A stretch of 64,000 bases of DNA from Halomonas halmophila (GTDB taxonomy: Bacteria; Pseudomonadota; Gammaproteobacteria; Pseudomonadales; Halomonadaceae): assembly GCF_006540005.1 (NCBI RefSeq), contig NZ_BJOC01000003.1, positions 62,001-126,000 on the forward strand, given 5' to 3'. Below the pieces are notes generated by a model, which saw nothing but the letters and a program-made list of their open reading frames with translations, was not told the origin of the DNA and searched no databases. Of this stretch, positions 50,177-60,499 are shown in pieces; the stretch's first letter is position 1, and each line of letters begins with the position of its first letter. The position numbers and the translations under genes are program-made.

Positions 50177-51436
50177 TTACCAGCGGCGGCGCTTGATACG
50201 CGACAGTTCATTCTTCAGCTGTGATACGGCTTCGGCTCCGCTCTGGTTGCCGGAAAGCACGTTGTGAACGGCGTTGAAGAAGTTGTTGCTGACGCGGTTG
50301 TACTTGCTGCCGGTGGACGCCGACGGGCGGGCGACCGCATTGGTGAAGGCCGGATACAGGGTCTTGAAGAAGGGCACCGCGTCGATGACGTCTTCATCCT
50401 GATAGAGAGAGGCGATGGTCGGGTTGTAGGAGGCCTCAATGGCGCGACGCTTCTGTTCCTGCTTGGAGGTCAGGTGCTTCACCAGATCGACCGCGAGCTC
50501 CGGGTTCTCGGAGTAGCGCGACACGGCCAGATTCCAGCCGCCCAGGGTCGCGGCACTTTCATTGCCCTCGCCGTGGGGCAGGGCGACGACGCCGACCTTG
50601 TTGCGGACCTCGCTTTCTTCGCTCTGCGCCAGCGACCAGGCATAGGGCCAGTTGCGCATGAAGACGGCATTGCCCGACTGGAAGACTCCCCTTGCCTGCT
50701 CCTCGGTGTAATTGAGGACGCCATTCGGCGAAATATCGCCGACCCAGCTTGCGGCCATATCCAGTGCCTCAGCGGCTTGGGGGTTATCGATGGTGATCTC
50801 GCCCTTGTCGTTCACGATCGTGCCGCCGCCGCTGCTGGCGATCCATTCCAGGGCGTTGCAAGTCAGGCCTTCGTAGGCACGTCCCTGGAAGACATAGCCC
50901 CACATGTCACCGTTGCCGGCTTCGCGCTCGGCCTGCTTGATGCGGCGTGCGGTCTCGGTGAGCTCCTGCCAGGTCTCTGGTGGCTCGGCGTCGTATTTCT
51001 TCAGCAGGTCCTTGCGGTAGTAGAGCACGCCGGCATCGGTGAACCAGGGCATGGCGACCAGTCGATCATCCACGGTGTTGTTCTGAACGATGGCGTCGAA
51101 ATGCTCCTTGGTGACATCGTCCCCCAGGTGTTTCTTCAGATCCACCAGGTGGTTGGCCAACAGGCCCGGCCAGATGACATCGATCTGCATGACGTCGATA
51201 TCACCCGACTGCGCGGAAAGGATCTGCTGATAGAACGACAGACGTTCGGTGGAAGAATTGGGCGTCGAGACGATCTGGACCGTGTGGCCCGTCTTGTCCT
51301 CCCAGGCGTTGACGCCTTCCTCGCATAGCTGGAGTTCGGCACCCACGGCGCCGCAGGAGATGGTCAGTTCTTCGGCATGGGCCTGCTGGGCGGCCAGGCC
51401 GGCGAAGGCGATAGCGGTAATCCATTTGCTGTTCAT
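50177..51436 (-). CDS. aglE: ABC transporter sugar-binding protein, AglE-like copy 1
   Basis: 419 residues with a signal peptide ending QAHA-EELTISCG. It shares STPNSSTERLSFYQQILSA and GRAYEGLTCNALEWIASSGG with copies 2 and 3 but is more distant from them than they are from each other. As the first gene of the operon, directly before the permease genes, it is the most likely original partner. GAGGAG precedes the ATG by 5 bp. Confidence 0.92.
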   Translation of the reverse strand: MNSKWITAIAFAGLAAQQAHAEELTISCGAVGAELQLCEEGVNAWEDKTGHTVQIVSTPNSSTERLSFYQQILSAQSGDIDVMQIDVIWPGLLANHLVDLKKHLGDDVTKEHFDAIVQNNTVDDRLVAMPWFTDAGVLYYRKDLLKKYDAEPPETWQELTETARRIKQAEREAGNGDMWGYVFQGRAYEGLTCNALEWIASSGGGTIVNDKGEITIDNPQAAEALDMAASWVGDISPNGVLNYTEEQARGVFQSGNAVFMRNWPYAWSLAQSEESEVRNKVGVVALPHGEGNESAATLGGWNLAVSRYSENPELAVDLVKHLTSKQEQKRRAIEASYNPTIASLYQDEDVIDAVPFFKTLYPAFTNAVARPSASTGSKYNRVSNNFFNAVHNVLSGNQSGAEAVSQLKNELSRIKRRRW

Positions 51437-51530
51437 AGTGCTCCTCAGGCGAATTTCTTGTTGTGTGGCTCGACGTTCATGATGGCTTGCATGCCGGTGT
51501 CGATGCGGAAAGGCGATTCATCCTGTCGCT

Positions 51531-51548
51531 GTCTTAAACGATTAAGAC
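51531..51548. promoter_or_regulatory. LacI-type operator 1 (agl side)
   Basis: GTCTTAAACGATTAAGAC has perfect 7-bp arms around ACGA, with the central CG typical of LacI-family sites. It is 95 bp before aglE. Confidence 0.75.
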
Positions 51549-51748
51549 ATGGTCTCAGTTAAGCTAGGAAGTCACAGACGCGCAACCTAAACTTTTGTCG
51601 TAAAGGCGCCGCGGCTTCTCGCATACGCTTGATACATCACGCTGAAGCGGATGCAAAGCGGGTCGGTCGACGGTTTACCATGTGTTGTCATTCAGCGCCT
51701 GTATTAGACCTAGGTGGTATTTAAAAAATGCCGACAGCAAACTATTTT

Positions 51749-53400
<1,652 letters not shown>

Positions 53401-53448
53401 CGGTCGTGTCTTTGTTGTCCAGTATCCCTGTGCTGTTGTGATGCACTT

Positions 53449-53473
53449 GCCCGCGCCCTGCGCGGGCTTTTTT
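53449..53473 (+). terminator. Rho-independent terminator after the porin gene
   Basis: GCCCGCG and CGCGGGC enclose CCCTG and are followed by six T. It lies 48 bp past the porin stop. Confidence 0.9.
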
Positions 53474-53485
53474 GTCGTTGGCTGC

Positions 53486-54412
53486 CTAGAGCGTCAGCAG
53501 GAACAGGATCAGCGGCGGCGACAGCAGCGAGAGGATAAAGCCGCTGACCACGGCCACCGGGACGCAGGCGACCCCGCCGTGTTGCTGGATCACCGGCAGG
53601 GTGAAGTCCATGGAAGTGGCGCCGCCGTAGCCGATGGCCAGCGCCGGGTGTCGCTTGATGACCAGCGGGATCAGCACGAAGGCCAGCAGCTCGCGGATCA
53701 GGTCATTGAGAAAGGCGATGCCGCCGAGCAATGGCCCCAGCTGATCACCGATCAGGATCCCGGACAGCGAATACCAGCCGAAGCCGGCGGCCATGGCCAG
53801 GCCCTCGTTCCAGGACAGGTCGAGCAGGGGCGCGGCCAGCAGTCCGCCGATCAGCGAGCTGGCCGCCAGCACGCTGGCAATGGCCAGGCCGAAGCGGTTG
53901 AGCAGGATCTGCTTGAGGGGCATGCCGGAATTGCGCAGCTGGCAACCGATCAGTGCCAGCAGCAGATACAGTACCCACTCCGAGAGGGTCTCGGCCGCGT
54001 CGAACAGGCGCGGGCCCAGCGGCCCGCTCGCCAGCAGGCCGAGGATGACACCGGCCAGCACGGCCCCGATCAGCGACATGGAGCCGGCCATGGCGGCCAG
54101 CTTGCTGGTCGGCGCATCGGCCACCGAGGTCGAGGCCGCGACTTCAAGGCGCAGCCGGCGTGACAGCCAGGCCAGGGCCGCCAGGTTGCAGGCGGAGATC
54201 ACCACGCACAGCAACAGTGACTGCCCGCCCAGCTGCGACAGCTTGCCGCCCAGATCGTCGAGGCCTGCCAGGCTGATGCCCATCAACAGCAGGATCACGT
54301 AGATGGAGGCGCTCACGCCCCGGTTGATTGCCTCGAGTACCCGGGGCCGGCGGACAGGTACCAGATAGCCGAGCACCAGGGGCAAGAGGACGATCAACAG
54401 ACTGCTCAGCAT
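53486..54412 (-). CDS. lysO: Lysine exporter LysO (YbjE) family protein
   Basis: 308 residues with about eight membrane segments. Family blocks include RGVSASIYVILLLMGISLAG, AAGFGWYSLSGILIGDQLG and the C-terminal GYGGATSMDFTLPVIQQHGG. E. coli LysO exports lysine and its toxic analogues. AAGGA lies 9 bp before the ATG. It is a single gene, convergent with the porin, with a palindrome 39 bp upstream. Confidence 0.9.
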   Translation of the reverse strand: MLSSLLIVLLPLVLGYLVPVRRPRVLEAINRGVSASIYVILLLMGISLAGLDDLGGKLSQLGGQSLLLCVVISACNLAALAWLSRRLRLEVAASTSVADAPTSKLAAMAGSMSLIGAVLAGVILGLLASGPLGPRLFDAAETLSEWVLYLLLALIGCQLRNSGMPLKQILLNRFGLAIASVLAASSLIGGLLAAPLLDLSWNEGLAMAAGFGWYSLSGILIGDQLGPLLGGIAFLNDLIRELLAFVLIPLVIKRHPALAIGYGGATSMDFTLPVIQQHGGVACVPVAVVSGFILSLLSPPLILFLLTL

Positions 54413-54450
54413 CGCAGGATTCCTTCCATGGAGGCGTGCGCACCGCGGCG

Positions 54451-54464
54451 ATTAGTGCACTAAT
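54451..54464. promoter_or_regulatory. Perfect palindrome upstream of lysO
   Basis: ATTAGTGCACTAAT is a 14-bp perfect palindrome, 39 bp before the lysO start, in a short AT-rich patch. It does not look like an ArgR box. It is probably an operator for an unidentified regulator. Confidence 0.5.
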
Positions 54465-54515
54465 AAAGTGCCATTCTAGGCGCTCCTGCCTGAGCAGCGG
54501 AAGGGCCGTCGCGGA

Positions 54516-55169
54516 TCAGGGCGTCTCGAGTCGGGTCAGCTCCAGCTGGCTCTTGCGCTTGCCATCGCTGTAGTAGGTCATCGACAGCAGCAGGCCGGGC
54601 AGGCGCGGCAGGAAGTCGAACACCAGCCGGCTGTCGTCCTCGTCGGGCTCTGTCACTTCCACGCGCAGGGCCTCGAATTCGCCGGCGGGCAGGGTCAGCG
54701 ATCGGCGCCCCAGCACGCGATAGTCGACGCTTTCCTGGCGACCGCGATGGTCCAGGTACTCGACGCGGCAGGCCGTCTCGCAGGGCCGGTCGATGGCGCG
54801 GCGTGACAGGGCGAAGAGCGCGCTCTGACGGTCCGGCCGCTCGGCGAGGGCCTCATGGTCGAGTCGATAGGACTTCTGGATCCCCAGCAGCGAATAGCCG
54901 GAAGCGTAATAGTAGGACTGCAATGCCCCCTGGCCGACGCGGAAGCGTCCCGTTTCGTGGCCGCTGATACCGGGCAGCTTGGCACTCATCTCGCTCTCCC
55001 AGCCGCTGGCCGTGGCCGTCAGGTGGTGCTGGATATCGGCATTCGGCCAGCCATCCACTTCGAGATGGTAGTGCGCCTCGAAGGGGCGCGGCGGTGTGTC
55101 GGCAGCCAGGCCGCTGTTGGCCGGCAGCATCAGCAAGAGGAGCAGCGTCGGGAGCAAGCGCTGGGTCAT
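54516..55169 (-). CDS. DUF3108 domain-containing exported protein
   Basis: 217 residues with a signal peptide ending [12 protein letters not shown]. The body matches DUF3108 proteins: [45 protein letters not shown] and [19 protein letters not shown]. Function is unknown; the fold is thought to be a beta-barrel-like envelope domain. AAGGAAG lies 4 bp before the ATG at 55169. It is divergent from the DJ-1 gene. Confidence 0.85.
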   Translation of the reverse strand: MTQRLLPTLLLLLMLPANSGLAADTPPRPFEAHYHLEVDGWPNADIQHHLTATASGWESEMSAKLPGISGHETGRFRVGQGALQSYYYASGYSLLGIQKSYRLDHEALAERPDRQSALFALSRRAIDRPCETACRVEYLDHRGRQESVDYRVLGRRSLTLPAGEFEALRVEVTEPDEDDSRLVFDFLPRLPGLLLSMTYYSDGKRKSQLELTRLETP

Positions 55170-55317
55170 GAGACTTCCTTGTGTCGTCGAGATAGCGGGC
55201 ATGGTCTTCAGATGCCACAGGGCGGCTGGAGGTTCCCGAGCCGGCCGCGGACGTCGTGGCCGCTGCCAATATATCCTATGCTGGCATAAGCCACTCAGCG
55301 ATCCATCAGGAGATGAC

Positions 55318-55875
55318 ATGGCCAGATTACTGCTCATTGCCGGCGACTTCGTCGAGGACTATGAAATCATGGTGCCCTTCCAGGCGCTTCAGGCCATGGG
55401 GCATACGGTGGATGCCGTGTGTCCCGAAAAGCGCGAGGGAGACAGCGTGCGCACTGCCATCCATGACTTCGAGGGTGACCAGACCTATTCCGAGAAGCCC
55501 GGGCACAACTTTACCCTCAATGCGTCCTTTGCCGAGGTCGCGCTGGCGGACTACGACGCCCTGGTGGTACCCGGCGGGCGTGCCCCCGAGTATCTGCGCC
55601 TGGATGAGCGCGTGCTCGAGATGGTGCGGCACTTCTTCGAACACGACAAACCGGTGGCGGCGATCTGCCATGGCGCCCAGCTGCTGGCCGCCGCCATCTC
55701 GCTGGAGGGCTTCCGGGTCTCGGCGTATCCCGCCTGTGCGCCGGAGGTCACGCTGGCTGGCGGCAACTTCGCCGAGCTCCAGGTCGATCAGGCGATCACC
55801 AGCGGCAAGCTGGTCACCGCCCCGGCCTGGCCGGCGCATCCGGCCTGGTTGGCGCGTTTCAACGAACTGCTGTAA
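55318..55875 (+). CDS. DJ-1/PfpI family protein
   Basis: 185 residues. The nucleophile elbow [13 protein letters not shown] has the conserved Cys, and [17 protein letters not shown] with an earlier Glu completes the usual site. Members act as glyoxalase/deglycase or stress proteases; which applies here is not known. AGGAG is 5 bp before the ATG at 55318. It is convergent with pncB. Confidence 0.92.
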   Translation: MARLLLIAGDFVEDYEIMVPFQALQAMGHTVDAVCPEKREGDSVRTAIHDFEGDQTYSEKPGHNFTLNASFAEVALADYDALVVPGGRAPEYLRLDERVLEMVRHFFEHDKPVAAICHGAQLLAAAISLEGFRVSAYPACAPEVTLAGGNFAELQVDQAITSGKLVTAPAWPAHPAWLARFNELL

Positions 55876-55897
55876 TGCGACGCTCCGCTCCAGCGGA

Positions 55898-57235
55898 TCA
55901 GCGCCAGGCGGCGAGTGCCTTGCTGAGCGTCACCGGATAGTCGCTGACGCCCGGTTCGAGGCGGGTCAGGCTGTCCGGAAAGCGCCCGCGGGCCTCCAGG
56001 ACGCGCTCCCGGGCGGAGGCCGCCAGTGCCATGCCGTCGGCATCGGGCTGGCCGCCGCTCACGCTGCGCACCAGTAGCGGCGTGCCCTGATCGAGTCGCT
56101 CGTCGCGCCGCGCGATGGTGTCGCCGGCGTAGTGTCCGGCAGCGTCGAGGTGACGATAGACCTGCTTGGGCCCCGGGAGGTTGGCCTTGCCCGGCGACTG
56201 CTTGACCCGGGGCTCGCCGGCGTATTCCACCAGCTTGTAGGACAGGTCGATGACCGGGGCATCGGTCGAGGCACCCATCCGGGTGCCGACGCCGAAGGCA
56301 TCGATTGGCACGCCGGCGCTGAGCAGGGCATCGATGGCCTGCTCGTCCAGGCCGCTGCTGGCGATGATCTTGATCTCGCCGAGGCCGGCGTCGTCGAGCA
56401 GTCGGCGTGCGTCCGGTGCCAGCTGCTCGAGGTGGCCCGAGTCGAGTCGGACGGCGCCGATGCGCAGCTCGGGCTCATCCTGCAGCAGGGCGATGACCTC
56501 GCGCACGCCGGCCAGGGTGTCGTGGGTATCCACCAGCAGGGTGGTGTCCGGCATGTGGCGGGCGAAGGCCTGGAAGGCCTCGCGCTCGCTGTCGTGGGCG
56601 AGGATGTAACTGTGCGCCATGGTGCCGTTGAGCGGCAGATCGTGGCGCAGGCCGCCGAGCACATTGCTGGTGCCGGCCAGGCCGGCGTTGCGATAGGCGC
56701 GCACACCGCGCACCGCGGCGTCCACGCCGTGCATGCGGCGCAGGCCGAAGTCGACCACCGGTCGCCCCCGGGCGGCCATGACCAGGCGTACCGCCTTGGA
56801 GGCCAGCACCGTCTCCAGCTGCACCAGATTCATGAGCAGGCTCTCGAGCAGCTGAGCCTGGGCGATGGGCGCATCGACCTCCAACAGGGGCTCGTCGGCG
56901 AAGACCGGCGTGCCCTCCGGCAGGGTCCAGATATCCCCCTCGAAGCGCCAGTTCGCCAGCCAGTCGAGGAAGCCGGCATCGAAGCGTCCGGTGGCGGCCA
57001 GGCGGGCGATGGCGCGCTCGCCGAAGCGTAATTGACTGACCAGCTCGGCGGCATGCTGCTGGCCGCAGGCGAGCATGAAGCGACGCTCGGCCGGCAGACG
57101 ACGGAAGAACAGGCTGAAGGTCGCCCGATCGTCCATGCCCTCGCGCCAATAGGCCTGGATCATGGTCAGCTGGTAGAGATCGGTCAGCAGCGCCAGCTCG
57201 TCGTCTTCTACCGTCAGCGGGGCGGTCATCGGCAT
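55898..57235 (-). CDS. pncB: Nicotinate phosphoribosyltransferase
   Basis: 445 residues, the longer PncB2-like form. Features include LLTDLYQLTMIQAYWREGM, the His-containing loop GTMAHSYILAHDSE, and GVGTRMGASTDAPVIDLSYK. It makes nicotinate mononucleotide from nicotinate and PRPP in the NAD salvage route. It overlaps the end of pncA by 10 bp, so the two successive steps are encoded together. ATG codons at 57235 and 57229 both fit. Confidence 0.95.
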   Translation of the reverse strand: MPMTAPLTVEDDELALLTDLYQLTMIQAYWREGMDDRATFSLFFRRLPAERRFMLACGQQHAAELVSQLRFGERAIARLAATGRFDAGFLDWLANWRFEGDIWTLPEGTPVFADEPLLEVDAPIAQAQLLESLLMNLVQLETVLASKAVRLVMAARGRPVVDFGLRRMHGVDAAVRGVRAYRNAGLAGTSNVLGGLRHDLPLNGTMAHSYILAHDSEREAFQAFARHMPDTTLLVDTHDTLAGVREVIALLQDEPELRIGAVRLDSGHLEQLAPDARRLLDDAGLGEIKIIASSGLDEQAIDALLSAGVPIDAFGVGTRMGASTDAPVIDLSYKLVEYAGEPRVKQSPGKANLPGPKQVYRHLDAAGHYAGDTIARRDERLDQGTPLLVRSVSGGQPDADGMALAASARERVLEARGRFPDSLTRLEPGVSDYPVTLSKALAAWR

Positions 57236-57825
57236 AGTTCGGCACCGGCATCGCTGAGGGTGTCGTGGCAGGCCGCGATGGCCTGCGGGTCCACGGCCGC
57301 GCTCAGGTCGTCGAGCAGGCGGGTGGTGAACCCTTCGTGCAGGGCGTCGATCGTCGTGGCCTTGACGCAGACATCGAGTGCCAGGCCGCAGACCGTGACA
57401 CGCTCGATCCCGCGTTCGCGGAGATAGTCACCGAGGCCGGTGGCGTCGAAGGCCGAGTAGGCGTCGCGGTCGAAGGCGGTGGCCTTGCTGACGCGAATGG
57501 TCGCCTCGGGCAGCGCCAGCTCGGGGTGGAAAGCGGCCCCCGGAGTGTCCTGCACGCAGTGTACCGGCCAGGGCCCGCCGCGGTGGGCGAAGCTGGCATG
57601 GTCCACGGGGTGCCAGTCCCGGGAGGCGATGATCAGGGCGCCGGCCTGCCGGGCTGTGGCCATCTCGGCGTTGATCCCCGGTACCAGGGCGTCGCCTCCG
57701 GCCACGGCCAGGGCACCGCCCGGGCAGAAGTCGTTCTGCATGTCGACCACCAGCAGGGCGTCGCGGCTTCCATAGTCCAGAGAGGGCCGCGACCCGGTGG
57801 CCCGAGAGTGTGTGGTCCGAGACAT
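57226..57825 (-). CDS. pncA: Nicotinamidase PncA
   Basis: 199 residues. The catalytic triad Asp (LLVVDMQNDF), Lys (RVSKATAFDRDAYSAF) and Cys (CGLALDVCVKAT) and the metal site SRDWHPVDHASF are all present. It converts nicotinamide to nicotinate, the substrate of PncB encoded next. AAGGAGG precedes the ATG by 6 bp. Confidence 0.95.
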   Translation of the reverse strand: MSRTTHSRATGSRPSLDYGSRDALLVVDMQNDFCPGGALAVAGGDALVPGINAEMATARQAGALIIASRDWHPVDHASFAHRGGPWPVHCVQDTPGAAFHPELALPEATIRVSKATAFDRDAYSAFDATGLGDYLRERGIERVTVCGLALDVCVKATTIDALHEGFTTRLLDDLSAAVDPQAIAACHDTLSDAGAELCR

Positions 57826-57927
57826 CGCGCGCCTCCTTGATGGGCATCGGTGGGTGTCACCGGGGCGGGATTGCCCCTGTTACTCATCAGCGTATCGCCT
57901 GCCGGGCCATTCGTGTAGCGCCCGGCA

Positions 57928-58851
57928 TCAGTAGCCGGCGTCCGGGTCGATGGTCGGCTGGGGCGTGCCGGCCTCGAAGGCGCGCAGTGCCTCGGCGACC
58001 TGATCGACGGCATCCTTCAGCGGCGTGGGACCGGCCATGTGCGGCGTGATCAGAATGCGTGGATGTGACCACAGGGAGCTGTCGGCGGCCAGCGGCTCGA
58101 CCGGGAAGGCATCCAGCAGGGCGCCGCGCAGCTGTCCGCTGTCCAGGGCGTCGAGCAGGGCCGACTCATCGATCAGCGAGCCGCGGCCGGGGTTGATCAG
58201 GCTGGCGCCCTGCGGCAGCCGTGCCAGTGTCTCGCGGTTGATCAACTGATGCGTGGCCGTCGTGCCCGGCAGCAACAGCACCAGGCTGCGCACCCGACCC
58301 AGCAGGCCGGTGAGCCCCTCATCACCATGATGGCAGGTCACGCCCTCGAGGGTCCTGGGCGTGCGGCTCCAGCCGTGAACCGGAAAGCCATCGGCGGCGA
58401 GGCTGGTGGCGACCTTGGCGCCGATGGCGCCCAGCCCCAGCACGCCGACCGGCCAGTCCGCCTTGTCGGTCACGGCGTGCTCGCGCCACTCCGCGTCGGC
58501 TTGCTGGCGGGCATAGCGATCGAAGTCGCGCTGGAAGTGCAGCACGCCATAGCGCACATAGTCGGCGATGGGGCCGGCCATGCCGGCGTCGCGCAACTTG
58601 ACGATGGGCAGGTCGCGGGGCAGGGCGGGGTTGTCGAGCAGGGCATCGACGCCGGCGCCCAGGTTGACGATGCCCTTGAGTCGTTCGAGCTCGCCGAACA
58701 ACTCGGCGGGTGGCTGCCAGGCCGCCAGGTAATCGACGTGGCGGCGCTGTTCGGCGCTCGCCTCGTCGGTCAGGATCTCGGCGTGCGGCAGGCGGCGCGA
58801 CAAGGCCTCTCGCCAGGCGTCCGCGTTGCCATGGTGAATGAGTACGCGCAT
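57928..58851 (-). CDS. ghrA: D-2-hydroxyacid dehydrogenase, GhrA-like glyoxylate/hydroxypyruvate reductase
   Basis: 307 residues. The NAD(P) site is VGVLGLGAIGAKVATSLAAD followed by VHGWSRTP, suggesting NADPH use from the Arg after the second strand. Catalytic Arg (INPGRGSLIDE), Glu and His (ITPHMAG) are present. GhrA reduces glyoxylate and hydroxypyruvate. ATG 58851 with GGGAG upstream gives the family start. It lies 14 bp downstream of the MocR gene and may be cotranscribed with it. Confidence 0.88.
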   Translation of the reverse strand: MRVLIHHGNADAWREALSRRLPHAEILTDEASAEQRRHVDYLAAWQPPAELFGELERLKGIVNLGAGVDALLDNPALPRDLPIVKLRDAGMAGPIADYVRYGVLHFQRDFDRYARQQADAEWREHAVTDKADWPVGVLGLGAIGAKVATSLAADGFPVHGWSRTPRTLEGVTCHHGDEGLTGLLGRVRSLVLLLPGTTATHQLINRETLARLPQGASLINPGRGSLIDESALLDALDSGQLRGALLDAFPVEPLAADSSLWSHPRILITPHMAGPTPLKDAVDQVAEALRAFEAGTPQPTIDPDAGY

Positions 58852-58865
58852 GGTGTCCGCTCCCT

Positions 58866-60272
58866 TCAATAGACGAATTGCATCATGGGCGGTGGTGCCT
58901 CGCCCAGCAGATTGACGAGGCGCTGCAGGCCCTCCTCGAAGCGCTCGATGTCCGGTTCCGCGCCGACGCTGACGCGCACCCGACGGGGCGCGGCCGTCTG
59001 CTCCACCATGAAGGGCACGGCCGTGGTGATGGCCACGCCTTCCTGTTCGGCCTGCTGCTGCAGCTCCTCGGTCCGCCATGCCGTGGGCAGCCCCAGCCAG
59101 ACATGCATGCCGGTGGCGCGCGCCGTGCGCTCATGGCCGCTCAGCAGGCGGCTGGCCAGGCGCTGGCGCTCGGCCAGCAGGTGGCGCTGCTCCGCGGCCA
59201 TCTCGTCGACCGTGCCGTCGGCTAGCCAGGCATCGGCGATCTCGAAGATCAGCGGGGTGGCCATCCAGGTGGTGGCCCGCATGCGCGGCAGGGTGTGGTG
59301 CAGCTGGCCGCGTGGCACGCTCAGGTAGCCGGCGCGCAGCCCCGGCATGGTGGCCTTGGTCAGGCTGGTGACATGGAAGCCCAGGTGCGGCACACGCGCT
59401 GTCAGCGGCGTCAGCCCCGGCGGCTCGAGCAGGGCCAGGACATCGTCCTCGATCAGCCAGACCGCGTGTCGCTCGAGTACCTCGGCGACGGCATCCCGGC
59501 GTTCCTGGGTCATGGTGGCGCCGGTGGGATTGAGCTGGGTGGGGGTCAGGCACACGGCTCGCGGCTTGAAGCGCCGGCAGGCCATGTCCAGGGCTTCCGG
59601 CAGGACGCCCTGCTCGTCGATGGCCACGCCGCGCAACTGGAATCCCAGGGTGCGCGACAGGGCGATCAGGCCGTGGTCGGTGAGGGCCTCGGTGAGCACC
59701 AGGTCGCCGTGCTGCACGATGGTGGCGACGGCCAGCAGGAGTCCGTGGGCGGCACCGTTGCACAGAATGCGCTCATCCGGCTCGCCGGGCACGCCCAGAC
59801 GTTGTGTCAGCCACTGGCTGGCCCGCTCGCGATGATGGGGCAGTCCGGCAATGGGGCGATTGGCGGTGATGATATCCGGACTCGCCTGTTCGGCGAGCTG
59901 AGCCAGGGTTTCACGAAAGCGTAGGTGATGGCCCGGCGGGCACACCGGGTGGGCAATGGACAGATCGATGAGCGCGTCTTCATGGCGCGGTTCCGGCTTG
60001 CGCAGATAGGCCGAGTCACGCGAGTCATCCAGGGCGTTGACCCAGGTGCCGCTCCCGGTGCGTGCCTGCACCAGCCCCATCTTTTCCGCCTGGGCATAGG
60101 CCCGCGAGACGGTCTGCACGCTGATGCCCATGACCTCGGCCAGCTCGCGATGAGTGGGCAGTCGGGTGCTGGGCGGCAGCTCTCCCTGGCGGATGGCCTC
60201 GGAGAGTGCCCTGGCAATGGCGAGATACTTGGGCCCCGAGTCCGTTAGATAGCGTGAGAGATCAATTGTCAT
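58866..60272 (-). CDS. enuR: MocR/GntR regulator with aminotransferase-like domain, EnuR-like
   Basis: 468 residues. The N-terminal GntR winged helix contains LPTHRELAEVMGISVQTVSR. The C-terminal fold type I domain has the PLP Lys at about 306 (VTSLTKATMPGLRAGY), Asn in TQLNPTG and Asp in IEDDVLALL, where the usual Tyr after the Asp pair is Val. EnuR of marine bacteria represses ectoine uptake and use genes and is relieved by ectoine breakdown products bound to PLP. The divergent position next to doeA supports that role. The symbol is inferred from context. Confidence 0.82.
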   Translation of the reverse strand: MTIDLSRYLTDSGPKYLAIARALSEAIRQGELPPSTRLPTHRELAEVMGISVQTVSRAYAQAEKMGLVQARTGSGTWVNALDDSRDSAYLRKPEPRHEDALIDLSIAHPVCPPGHHLRFRETLAQLAEQASPDIITANRPIAGLPHHRERASQWLTQRLGVPGEPDERILCNGAAHGLLLAVATIVQHGDLVLTEALTDHGLIALSRTLGFQLRGVAIDEQGVLPEALDMACRRFKPRAVCLTPTQLNPTGATMTQERRDAVAEVLERHAVWLIEDDVLALLEPPGLTPLTARVPHLGFHVTSLTKATMPGLRAGYLSVPRGQLHHTLPRMRATTWMATPLIFEIADAWLADGTVDEMAAEQRHLLAERQRLASRLLSGHERTARATGMHVWLGLPTAWRTEELQQQAEQEGVAITTAVPFMVEQTAAPRRVRVSVGAEPDIERFEEGLQRLVNLLGEAPPPMMQFVY

Positions 60273-60499
60273 GATTCAATAAAGCCTTTGACCGCCCGCC
60301 AAGTGGTGGTGATAGTATCACCATACCGGTACGGGCCGTGTATTGTCATGATGTTGAACGGTAAATGTCATGACAACGACGGTCAGATTACGGTCGGCAA
60401 GAGTGTCAGCATTGGTTCAGTGCTATGCCCCGGCGCCTGAGGAGAACAGGTGACCGGATATTGGTAGTGTGGTCGTTTGGCGAGCGATGTCATGATTCA
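60267..60499. promoter_or_regulatory. enuR-doeA control region with four TGTCATGA copies
   Basis: TGTCATGA occurs at 60267-60274, 60344-60351, 60366-60373 and 60488-60495. The outer two cover the start codons of the divergent genes and extend to TGTCATGATTCA. The middle two are 22 bp apart, two helical turns, and also form a 9-bp inverted pair TTGTCATGA / TCATGACAA at 60343 and 60368. MocR proteins usually bind such repeated sites, so these are candidate EnuR operators. Confidence 0.6.
60307..60323. promoter_or_regulatory. 17-bp palindrome in the enuR-doeA region
   Basis: TGGTGATAGTATCACCA has perfect 8-bp arms around a single G. It lies 35 bp from the enuR start. It is distinct from the TGTCATGA repeats, so it may serve another regulator, for example DoeX. 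Confidence 0.5.

Noticed and set aside
60477..60491. TTG start for doeA
   Set aside because: The ATG 15 bp downstream gives the expected DoeA N-terminus and length.
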